DNA from: Porites lobata
Taxonomy: Eukaryota > Cnidaria > Anthozoa > Scleractinia > Poritidae
Length of the DNA stretch: 64,000 nucleotides
Reading direction: 5' to 3'
NCBI GenBank assembly: GCA_942486035.1
Contig: CALNXK010000031.1
Span: 1,913,501-1,977,500, forward strand
Made by a program: the position numbers and the translations under genes. Positions 58,001 through 64,000 of the stretch are shown one piece after another; within the stretch, counting starts at the first letter, position 1, and every line of letters starts with the position of its first letter. The notes beneath the pieces are model-generated. The model worked only from the letters and a program-made list of their open reading frames with translations. It was not told the DNA's origin and searched no databases.

Positions 58001-61000
58001 TCTCTGCCAACTTTAGTGGTTATACAAACTCGTCCTTTCAGTTATTTGTCCCAACATCAAACCTTTGAGTTTGTGTTGATTAGCCTGCTTAACCAGCATT
58101 ATCATTCCATACAAATTTTTCTTCCTTTTCATTGGCCGAAAGTCCACCAAGTGACCTGCAAATAACTGCCCACAAATAATGGTCTTCTCATACATAAGGT
58201 CGTCTAACTGTGTTGGCTGCAAAATAATATTCTGCTCAAGCTTAAAGGAAACCACGCTTTTCTCCTTCTGGCGGGAAAAATGGCAAATCGCTTCGCTTCC
58301 TGAAGATATTAATTAGAAAACAAACTTGGTGATCAGATGATAAAACAATCATTGATCTCGGTTGTCGCAAAATAGCGTGATTTGCCAGTGTCTTGCAGAT
58401 CAATTATTTGCCGAAGCCTTCAATAATTGATCTGCTCGTCGCTGGTAGTGAGTTTAACCTACAGATTATCAGCTAGCCGATAACTGCTGTCAGTTACATG
58501 TATCTGCTAGCGTCTAACTAATATGTAGATTGAGCACAAAAGGCATGATTTCCAAGAGACTGTTCTTTTTAACGGACAACGTGTTAAATGTGTCATCACC
58601 TTCTTCAAACCGTTGTTTATTCAGCAATTATTATCACATTTGGCTTTTGTAATATTTAGATAAGGTCCCATTAAGTGTTATCGGCCTCGACCTCGAGAGA
58701 ACTGATCAGCTCACAAACACTAAATTTGTGAAATTATAGGATAGGTTTGCATATCCAGAAAAAACCAGATGAGAAATGTAGCCCTGCTAAAATGAGCTTG
58801 TTAGTACAAATTGGTGTAGAGATAAAGGAACCGTTATGCTCCAAGGATTTTTAAGGGATTTGTATGGAGTCGGTAGAGCATAACGTTGCCTATATCTCCC
58901 CTTTAATTATCTGTTGTCACTGTCATACCATTACCTTGCAAACAGAGGTTTTTCTCTTGTATGGCTTTCAGCGTTTACGAACGTAAACAAACTAACTACG
59001 CGACCTTCAAGTCACGCGAGTGACTTCGTAAACGCTAAAAGCCATGCAAGAGAGAAACCTTTGCTCGCACGGTATCACGCCATCAAAAATTAAAAAATTG
59101 GAAACCAGTCAAAACAGAACGTCCAGAATCTGGGAAATGAAAGAAGATAAATATGCAAAAGCCTCGCCAAAAATCAGGTCTGTGCGATATGACATGCGAG
59201 ATATTCGGGAAATATTTTACCCAAATTTACAAAGCTTTGTATGGAGACACCATGTTGGTGTCCCTTTTGAGGGGCACAAATATTGCGGCCAAAAACCAAC
59301 GAAACATCTGTCTTTGAGTTTTCCTACAAAAGCGTGGATTTATCACTTGAGGAACTCATAAAGGTTAAAGCAATATTAATTCTGGGTCAAGGTAAGGAAT
59401 GTTAAGGTGTCAAAATCTCAAAAAATCGGTAACGTTTTTAACCCACATAAGAGCTTTCCCTGGCGCCAGCTAAAATGCCGCATCACGCAAAACCTTTGAA
59501 ATTCAAGCGTCCTTTATGGGAAAACGTAAAACCCTTTCGAACCGAAAATTAATAAAGGTATTTAGCAGCTGTAATACCTCATTAAAGTAGAAACTCTGAA
59601 GGGCTGATTTTTTGTAAGGGAGTATTTTTCATCTTATTCTTTCTGAGCATGCTAGCCAATCCCATAGTTTCACAATTTTACATTTTTTTGTGACGCCACA
59701 CTTCTCTTCTCTATCACTGTTTATTATGGTAGTCCCCTCATACAAAGACCACTAATAAGGATATGTGTAGGCTTAAAATTCTGTTTTTTTGGAATCAGGT
59801 GGCTATAGGTACAATTGTCAGGGGTGGACCTGCGGATGTGAGTGGGCAATTACAGAGGGGAGATGAGATTCACTATGTTGATGGCATCAGTGTGATAGGC
59901 TCAACTCACCGCCGTGTTATATCACTCATGGGTAATGCTGCTCTTACTGGTGAGGTCACTCTTGGTATTCACAGAGACCCAGCCAAAGTAGCAAGTAAGT
60001 CAATAAAGTTCTGAATCAGTGCTTTCCCTTAACTTTGCCATGCAATCTGGGCAAATTCAATCATCAGGGACTAGCCACGAAGTGAAACATGAAAAAAAGT
60101 GGAGGAATCTTTAAATAACACAGCCAGGCGCGGATCCACAACAGTTTCCGCCTTTCACGAAAATCGGTCAGATTTTTCATAAATAAATATATTTTTAATG
60201 AAAAAAAATTAAAATTAATGAATGACTCAGAAACCCAGGAAAGGTGGCTTAAGGGAGTTGAAATCAAAAATATTTTAGTGGGGTGCATCCCCCCGGACCT
60301 GTCTAGAAGCTTGCGCCCTCGACGCTCGTTTAGGAAATCGATCAGTATTTATCCCCAGGCTAGATCCGCACCTGACAGCAAATGTAAAAAAAGGCACGGA
60401 TGGACAAAACTGAAGAAGTTTCAAATGGAATACAAATAAGGCAAATGAACGTTAATTAGAGTGAGACTATAAGAACCACTCAATGCAAAATACATTAACT
60501 AATGCCGTTTATATGAGGGAAAATAAGACGCATCTGGCGTCGTGTTCTCCTTGGATAAATCGTAACACCATAGTTCTAACTACGGTGGCACTTATCCCGG
60601 GCAAACAGGAGCAGTAGTTGTAATGGTTTCTTGATTTTCTCGTATAGAAATGATAGTGTTAATTGTATATATATTATTTTATAATGTTAAAACAGAGATG
60701 AATCCGAGCATGCGCCGTTCATACTCAGCCTCATCTGATCTTGGTCCCGAAGCTGCTTTAGGAGGAATCAAAGCCAAGGAGGCGTCTAAATCCACAGGCA
60801 ACCTGCAACAATATGGCAGAATATCATTCAACGACCCTGAAGAAACGTCTTCTGTTCGAAGCTATCATTCAGAAATGCTTCCCTCTGATGTGAGGCCACA
60901 GAGTCAAAGGAATAGACGAGTTAGTGAGGGTGATGTAAATGGTGAACCCAAGGGCCCAGTCTCCTACCGTGATATTACTCTAGAACGAGAGGAAAACGAG

Positions 61001-63918
61001 TCGTTTGGTTTTGTAATCTTCTCTTCGGTACACAAGAGCGGTTCGACAATAGGTAAGAATTCATGAGGTTGATTGATTATAGTTATTTGTTTTTGTCACT
61101 TTACAGGTTGTAGAATTTAGATAAAATTAAGAAGAAAAAAGATGGTGACGGGGAAGCCTGAACTGGAAGCCTGGGGCTTATATGGGTTGCACGGTCCAGG
61201 AGCAATTTGAGTAGACATAACTTTAGAGGAAAGACACGAATTTACAAACTCAACTATAATATAAACTAAGATACAGGAAAAAAATAGAATAATACAACTT
61301 AAATTACTTAAAAGATTAGATCGAATAAGATGATACTAACCTAAGGTGGACAGGTCAGTGTACTTTACTCGCTCAGCCTACAAACTGAATTACGTTTCGT
61401 TCATTTTGGCTGAACGTTATTTTGTAAAGGGTTGTAAAATCCTTTAACCGGGCTCGTGAAAGTCCTGAAATTTACCTGTTACACACAAATCCTAATAGTC
61501 AACTCCATGGTTTACTATTTGTAATATTAACTTTTGTCAGTGAACAAGAGGTAGACAAATGCATCCCCTGAATCGGTAGGGGAGAAGTGAAAAAAGACCA
61601 CTAAGTAGGCCCCTTGATGAGGAGGGAGTATAGACCGTTTTCACTCACGTGATCAGCAGCTATTCAAATTTCTTGAAGCGAAGTGAAAGGTTGATATGAG
61701 GAAAGAATTCAGTATTTTTTTGGTACACCAACATGGCCGCCATTTCATTGTTTTGTACACCAATATGCCTGTCGTGATGTCTTGTGAAACGATCTATAAG
61801 TTTACCGCTATCCCTGTCACGTAATTCTTATTTTAGTAACGCAACCTTCTCCGTTACAGGACGTATTATTCAAGGCAGTCCAGCCGACCGATGCCGCCAG
61901 CTTCATGTAGGCGATCGACTCGTGGCCGTGAATGACGTCAGCATTGTAGGAGTTCACCATAGTGACATAGTGGATACCATTAAACGGTCTGGAAGAACCG
62001 TTACGCTCAGAATCGCTCAACAGCGCCCATTGGGTAAATATAAAAGTATATTTGTTGTTTAAGATGACGAAGTCCTACTTGAATGTTGAAATTCCAGTTT
62101 CCTATAGTTGCCATGTCTAAATACCGAATGCTGCTAAACATAGAATTAACTTGCTTATTTACTCGAAGATGAAAAACGAATTTTATTCGCGTGTCAATGT
62201 ATTTCGCACGAGTGCTATTTGCACTTGCACTAATTATGCTAATGGTATAATTTTACGAAAAGTCTTTAACCCTAAGCTGTTGTTAACTTAAGCCTATCTT
62301 TTTTTTTCTTTGATTTTTTTTTTGCGCAGATAACTTTGAAACAAAGAAATTATCTCGAATGGTAAGTCAACTGGCGGCACTCTCTCATGTCATTAAATTT
62401 GATTAAAAGGTATTTTACGTCGATAACTCGTGACAGTAATTTAACCGATAAAGTTAGGTGGACGTTGCGCTCATTTTACCATCAATGCTCCGTTTTAAGG
62501 GTATTTAAAGCTACTTATAGTTACACAAAAAGGAGGCCACTCACTAACCAACCGTGCCAACCTTGCTCCTAATTATATTTTTTGCTTTTGTTGTTTCTAT
62601 TTTTTTTTTGGCTGATGTTAAGCCACGGCAAAAGGGCAACAAAATCATGCGACTTGTTTTTCGACATTGCTGCTGCGCGATGTTGCGCGTTTTAACACCC
62701 ACCTTCAAACCTTTCTTGCAAGAAATAAAGGTTGCTGCAAGTTGCATTAATACTGACTTCTGATTGGATACAATTACGCGGAGTCACGCCGTACAGGGAA
62801 GACAAGTTTGCCTTGGGGCTGTAAAATGCGCAACATGTACAAATTTTGTTGCAAAAAGTAAAACTACTCTCTACTTTCTGTAGCAGCGTTTTGGCAACCT
62901 GTAACCTGATTTGTTGCAAAACAGGTTTGCACGTGGGTGGTAAAACTCGCAACATCGCTTTTCAACTCACTTTTCAGCAATTTTGCAAAGAAAATTGCAC
63001 GTTTTTGTCGCCTGTTTTCCCGCACCTTTATGTCAAATTGCAACCTGTTTCTTGTTGTCTTCCTTAGAGTGCTCCAGACATCTCTAGAATGGGTAGTGAA
63101 ACATACCCCAGAAGAGACGCTGACCAGCGAAGTTGGGATAATGCATATCCGGAACAGGTATGACTTATTGTTTCTAATGGACTCTCATTTTCTTTCCTAT
63201 GCGCCACGAATGTAACCGAAATCAAGATCAAATATAACTCCTCTGCTTCCAAACAAATTTAATTTTTTTTCTTCTCTTCTCTCACCCTTCAAGAAGTTGT
63301 TGTTTGTTTTATTGTATAGACGTGTGCGTAATATTGCATTTAATTCTTACTCGTTATCCGTTTCTGTCGAATTTAGTCAAAATATTCATAAGCATTTTTA
63401 CTTACTATAAGGGCAGACTAAATTCAGTTTATTCCGTTGTGCTTGGTGGCTTGTTGCGCTCGCGATCATCGTTTCTTCTTTGTTACCAGACTGTTACCGA
63501 CCGTGCAAAGGAGGAGCCACGTTATGTAGCAACCCTTCCCAGAATGCATCACAGCTACAACTCACAACCACCGCCTAAAGTACCGCCTCGAGTCGCCCCC
63601 AAGCCTTCCAGAGAAAAAGTGCTGAAGGCAAAAGAAGAAAAGAGAAGGCAAGAAAATGATTTTCATGTAGCCAGAAATGACATGCGCAGACGATCAAACC
63701 CTGAAATACCATCAAGACCACCCCTACCTTCTCAGGATTACACGGGTAATGTGAGAGATGAGCGAATTTCTTTTAATCAGACAATGGTTGTAGAACTGGA
63801 TCGAGATAGGGAGACTGGGTACGGATTTAGTATCAGAGGAGGAAGAGAGCTGAATTTACCTATATTTGTTCTGCGCATGGCTGATGGAGGTGCAGCACAG
63901 AGGGATGGCAGGCTCAGG
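42202..63918 (+). CDS. MAGI: MAGI-family junctional scaffold (17 exons in window, 3' end missing)
   Basis: MAGI proteins are inverted membrane-associated guanylate kinases that organise receptors and signalling proteins at cell junctions. Exons: 42202-42523, 43886-44002, 45083-45410, 46240-46322, 46572-46629, 48683-48856, 50555-51111, 54112-54447, 54921-54964, 56292-56542, 57714-57852, 59799-59994, 60696-61052, 61860-62033, 62330-62361, 63068-63157, 63490-63918. The sum is 3,687 nt, exactly 1,229 codons, with every phase consistent. Domain order (approximate residues): PDZ0 20-107, GK-like 108-220, WW1 236-270, WW2 284-314, PDZ1 396-483, PDZ2 577-657, PDZ3 778-868, PDZ4 960-1043, PDZ5 from 1185. 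The exon after 63918 is outside the window. The start ATG at 42202 is the first in frame with PDZ0; the frame is also open upstream. Confidence 0.94.
43886..45410 (+). CDS. MAGI: MAGI exons 2-3: guanylate-kinase-like domain and start of WW1
   Basis: Exons 43886-44002 and 45083-45410 encode the reduced GK-like region: RDLQKYL, IRDNLYNRTIPCTTR, EIPGEDYVFLTVEEFEELE, GALLESGIYGGNHYGTPKPP. The P-loop of true guanylate kinases is absent, as in all MAGIs, so it is expected to bind partners rather than catalyse. Exon 3 ends within WW1 (LPSNWEIAYTEDNVKYFIE), phase 2. Confidence 0.93.
44170..44690. mobile_element. Foldback element in MAGI intron 2
   Basis: GTTTTCAACAGGACAGCTGT with GATTGGTGCATTT at the left pairs with GTTTTCAAAAGCTGTGATTG then GCGCATTTCAA at the right (reverse strand). 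Both continue to CAATGAGTTGTTCC / CAGTGAGTTGTTCC. It is about 520 bp and non-coding. Confidence 0.75.
45560..46005 (+). repeat. Dispersed repeat, copy 2 (MAGI intron 3)
   Basis: Matches 9160-9570 over about 420 bp. The two copies share TTCACGAACATCGAGGC and CAGTTCCCAGTGCCGAGAAA. It lacks the hAT-like termini seen around copy 1, so the shared segment is probably an independent element or the outer element has decayed here. Confidence 0.78.
46240..48856 (+). CDS. MAGI: MAGI exons 4-6: WW1 end, WW2 and linker
   Basis: Exons 46240-46322, 46572-46629 and 48683-48856. WW1 closes with HNTGTTQWMDPRL. WW2 reads LPYGWERIDDPKYGTYYI then DHVNRKTQFENP, with both signature Trp/Pro-type positions present except that the second Trp is Phe, as in vertebrate MAGI WW2. 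WW domains bind PPxY ligands. The linker is Ser/Pro rich. Confidence 0.92.
46630..48682 (+). other. MAGI intron 5
   Basis: AT-rich intron with one pogo-like MITE at 47543-47797. No other gene or named repeat is visible in the remaining roughly 1.8 kb. Confidence 0.5.
47543..47797. mobile_element. pogo/Tigger-like MITE with TA target duplication
   Basis: CAGTTGACTTCTGATAAGTT at the left pairs with TAGTCGACTCCCGATAACTC at the right (reverse strand). TA is duplicated at 47541-47542 and 47798-47799. The CAGT-GACT-GATAACTC-AACCCTC terminal pattern is that of Tc1/mariner-superfamily pogo/Tigger elements. There is no transposase. Confidence 0.8.
48945..48999. repeat. (ATT)n microsatellite left of a MITE
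   Basis: Perfect and near-perfect ATT repeats. A similar tract (49457-49492) lies right of the intervening element, so one tract was probably split by an insertion. Confidence 0.85.
49000..49456. mobile_element. MITE inserted in an (ATT)n tract
   Basis: CATGGCTGCCACT at the left pairs with CAGGGTTGCCACTCATG at the right. GGGAAAA phrases repeat inside (AAGTCAGGGAAAAGTCA). The ATT tract flanks it on both sides. Confidence 0.7.
49679..50100. mobile_element. pogo-like MITE with TA target duplication
   Basis: CAGTGGAACCTCGATTTAA at the left is exactly mirrored by the right end up to one mismatch (CAGTAGAACCTCGATTTAA on the reverse strand). TA flanks at 49677-49678 and 50101-50102. Internal ATAACGGAC and GTTCGATATAACG phrases are typical of pogo-derived MITEs. 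Confidence 0.85.
50555..51111 (+). CDS. MAGI: MAGI exon 7: PDZ1
   Basis: At 557 nt, this is the largest MAGI exon in the window. PDZ1 reads LLRTELHKGKRGFGFTIVGG, then RTGDALVRVNGM and VELEVIRGYPLP. The binding loop GFGF is intact. A Pro/Ser linker follows (SPMPRSSEENSPTFPPYS). The donor is GTATTA, phase 1. Confidence 0.93.
51330..53560. repeat. Unassigned repeat in MAGI intron 7 with a 51-bp tandem minisatellite
   Basis: The stretch is unlike the flanking intron: Pro/Ala-rich codon-like sequence near 51342-51695, then a tandem array at about 51895-52420, then CA/AACC-rich sequence to about 53560. The phrase CAGCCCCTAGA occurs at both 51390 and 52607. I could not assign it to a family; it could be a composite mobile element. 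Confidence 0.45.
51895..52420. repeat. Tandem minisatellite, unit about 51 bp, ten units
   Basis: Each unit follows the pattern CACCACAAACGTCCAACCC, CATAAATGCTACAAATGC, TGTAAC. Several units are exactly 51 bp. Because 51 is a multiple of three, frames stay open on the minus strand and give a periodic 17-residue peptide, which I regard as a by-product. Confidence 0.85.
52421..54111. other. Rest of MAGI intron 7
   Basis: The first part (to about 53560) belongs to the unassigned repeat; the remainder is plain AT-rich intron. No exon with matching phases could be found here. Confidence 0.5.
54112..54447 (+). CDS. MAGI: MAGI exon 8: PDZ2
   Basis: After a Ser/Thr-rich lead, PDZ2 reads AEILTIPVVKGPMGFGFTIA, KQILDAPRCTGLLEGDILME and AHIVVQRGG. 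The GFGF loop is intact. The donor is GTAGGC, phase 1, followed by the microexon. Confidence 0.93.
54921..54964 (+). CDS. MAGI: MAGI exon 9: 44-nt microexon
   Basis: Acceptor TCTAACTCTAG and donor GTAACT flank 44 nt encoding GLPTPLRNSPLFAKK. Without it, exon 8 (phase 1) and exon 10 (phase 0) do not join in frame; with it, the frame is restored. The family usually continues RGG with a GLP-like phrase after PDZ2, which supports the call. Confidence 0.8.
55021..55312. mobile_element. 292-bp foldback element in MAGI intron 9
   Basis: TACTGTTCTTTTCACAAACA and TACTGCGCTTTTCACAAACA (reverse strand of the right end) open arms of about 80 bp. These also share TTCAAAAGC and TTTTTCGCTGCCGTCAATCA. It begins 57 bp after the microexon and could fold the pre-mRNA. 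Confidence 0.8.
55657..55877. mobile_element. About 220-bp MITE, CTACAATC termini
   Basis: CTACAATCAGCGACAAAATG at the left and CTACAATCGGTGACAAAATA at the right (reverse strand) are inverted ends, each followed by GTTGAGAC. A third partial copy of the end lies just inside the left end (CAATCGGCGACAAAATGAGT near 55719). It is non-coding. Confidence 0.78.
56292..56542 (+). CDS. MAGI: MAGI exon 10: linker before PDZ3
   Basis: It encodes DLEPIAPRVARPKSTPIMGS onwards to LFNSYPSLRKAVANAARR with no named domain. The donor AAG|GTTTGA is weak, but phase 2 joins exon 11 in frame (ARRSMENLAAP). Reading through instead would stop after about 32 further residues. Confidence 0.78.
56640..57490. repeat. 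Minisatellite in MAGI intron 10 with about 200-bp higher-order repeat
   Basis: Units of roughly 30 bp such as CAGGGGTGTCCACTTTACAG and CATACAGAGGTGTGCACCTGGC repeat over 850 bp. A longer stretch (56660-56720) recurs nearly unchanged 200 bp later (56860-56920), so a higher-order unit was duplicated. The open frames are repeat products. Confidence 0.85.
57714..59994 (+). CDS. MAGI: MAGI exons 11-12: PDZ3
   Basis: Exons 57714-57852 and 59799-59994. PDZ3 reads FTVNLKRGDMGFGFRIIGG, then across the intron to VAIGTIVRGGPADVSG, RGDEIHYVDGISVIG and VTLGIHRDP. The 1.9-kb intron splits the domain after strand 3. Upstream is a proline run (DTPPPPASPD). Confidence 0.93.
58925..59080. mobile_element. Hairpin repeat inside the PDZ3 intron
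   Basis: TCTCTTGTATGGCTTTCAGC with GTTTACGAA at the left pairs with the right part (TTCGTAAACGCTAAAAGCCA, TGCAAGAGAGAAACC). The centre ACGCGACC...GGTCACGCG-like sequence also pairs. The stem is about 50 bp. Confidence 0.72.
60124..60375. mobile_element. MITE with GGCGCGGATC termini
   Basis: AGGCGCGGATCCAC at the left pairs with AGGTGCGGATCTAG at the right (reverse strand). A GC-rich CCCCCCGGACC run lies inside. Similar AGGGGCGGATC ends are common in hAT-like elements of marine animals. Confidence 0.62.
60503..60657. mobile_element. Degenerate short copy of the GGGCCATTTATACGAGG family
   Basis: TGCCGTTTATATGAGGGAAA with ATAAGACGC at the left matches the left end of the 7273 copy. TTTTCTCGTATAGAAATG near 60636-60653 is the decayed right end. 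It ends about 40 bp before MAGI exon 13. Confidence 0.6.
60696..62033 (+). CDS. MAGI: MAGI exons 13-14: linker and PDZ4
   Basis: Exons 60696-61052 and 61860-62033. A Ser-rich linker (RRSYSASSDLGPEAALGG) precedes PDZ4: YRDITLEREENESFGFVIFS, then after the intron GRIIQGSPADRCRQLHVGDR and SGRTVTLRIAQ. The carboxylate loop is SFGF. The domain is split by a phase-1 intron, as PDZ3 is split at an equivalent place. Confidence 0.93.
62330..63157 (+). CDS. MAGI: MAGI exons 15-16: 32-nt microexon and linker
   Basis: Exon 62330-62361 (32 nt) encodes DNFETKKLSRM; exon 63068-63157 (90 nt) encodes SAPDISRMGSETYPRR and DADQRSWDNAYPEQ. Phases 1 and 0 agree with neighbours, and both have strong donors (GTAAGT, GTATGA). 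These short exons are candidates for alternative inclusion, since the 90-nt exon is a multiple of three. Confidence 0.82.
62408..62575 (-). mobile_element. tRNA-derived SINE, second copy, promoter head deleted
   Basis: It follows the 34007-34267 copy from TTTTACGTCGATAACTCGTG to the head end CAACCTTGCTCCT. The part that should contain the B box and anticodon region is missing between AAAAAGGAGG and CCACTCACTAACC. It lies in MAGI intron 15. Confidence 0.7.
63490..63918 (+). CDS. MAGI: MAGI exon 17: proline-rich linker and first half of PDZ5
   Basis: A PPPKVPPRVAPKP stretch resembles an SH3 ligand and is followed by a Lys/Glu/Arg-rich segment. PDZ5 begins TMVVELDRDRETGYGFSIRG and runs to DGRLR, where GTAAGG is the donor (63919). 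The family continues VGDQIxxING, which must lie on the next exon beyond the window. Confidence 0.92.
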
Positions 63919-64000
63919 GTAAGGATTGTAGGGGTTCTTGTTGTCATTAGTTATATAATATTTAGAGTTGTATTTCATCACTTTACTGATTTATTGGGTC

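Noticed and set aside
59044..59361. A 105-codon open frame in the PDZ3 intron
   Set aside because: It begins within a hairpin repeat, lacks splice support and shows no recognisable domain.

Overview
The window is animal nuclear DNA: AT-rich, with GT-AG introns and dense with degenerate transposons. Three host genes can be rebuilt exon by exon from conserved protein families and from splice phases that agree at every junction. The repeat landscape (BEL/Pao and Ty3-type retroelements, non-LTR tails, very many short foldback elements) suggests an anthozoan cnidarian such as a stony coral. That assignment is inference, not proof.

Layout. Positions 1-12,060 hold no host gene that I can see. They contain a frameshifted Ty3/gypsy integrase fragment, several foldback elements, a 3.2-kb satellite built on a short palindromic motif (2,640-5,815), a hammerhead-ribozyme-like motif (6,987-7,028) and a hAT-like element with a perfect 8-bp target duplication (8,526-9,704). 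From 12,064 to 27,567 on the minus strand lies a complete seven-exon ARL8 gene (185 aa). Its 10.4-kb first intron carries non-LTR fragments, a broken BEL/Pao retrotransposon and a 2.5-kb nested foldback element. From 27,791 to 38,257 on the plus strand lies a complete two-exon Bicaudal-D gene (771 aa), head to head with ARL8; only 223 bp separate the two start codons. After about 3.9 kb of intergenic DNA, a MAGI scaffold gene starts at 42,202 on the plus strand and runs off the right edge. Its 17 exons inside the window encode 1,229 aa: PDZ0, GK-like, WW-WW, PDZ1, PDZ2, PDZ3, PDZ4 and the first half of PDZ5.

Function. ARL8 is the small GTPase that couples lysosomes to microtubule motors, and Bicaudal-D is a dynein-dynactin adaptor. 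A divergent pair with a shared short promoter would place two organelle-transport regulators under common control. That promoter contains a TFEB/MITF-type E-box and a YY1-like site. MAGI is a junctional scaffold and has no obvious link to the pair beyond adjacency.

The most original points are the shared ARL8/BICD promoter with its candidate uORF, the hammerhead-like motif, the palindromic satellite, several transposon-in-transposon nests, and long inverted repeats inside introns that should form double-stranded RNA. I found no convincing wholly new biological system. Limits: no alignments, folding or splice scoring could be run, so boundaries of repeats are approximate unless a target duplication is given.
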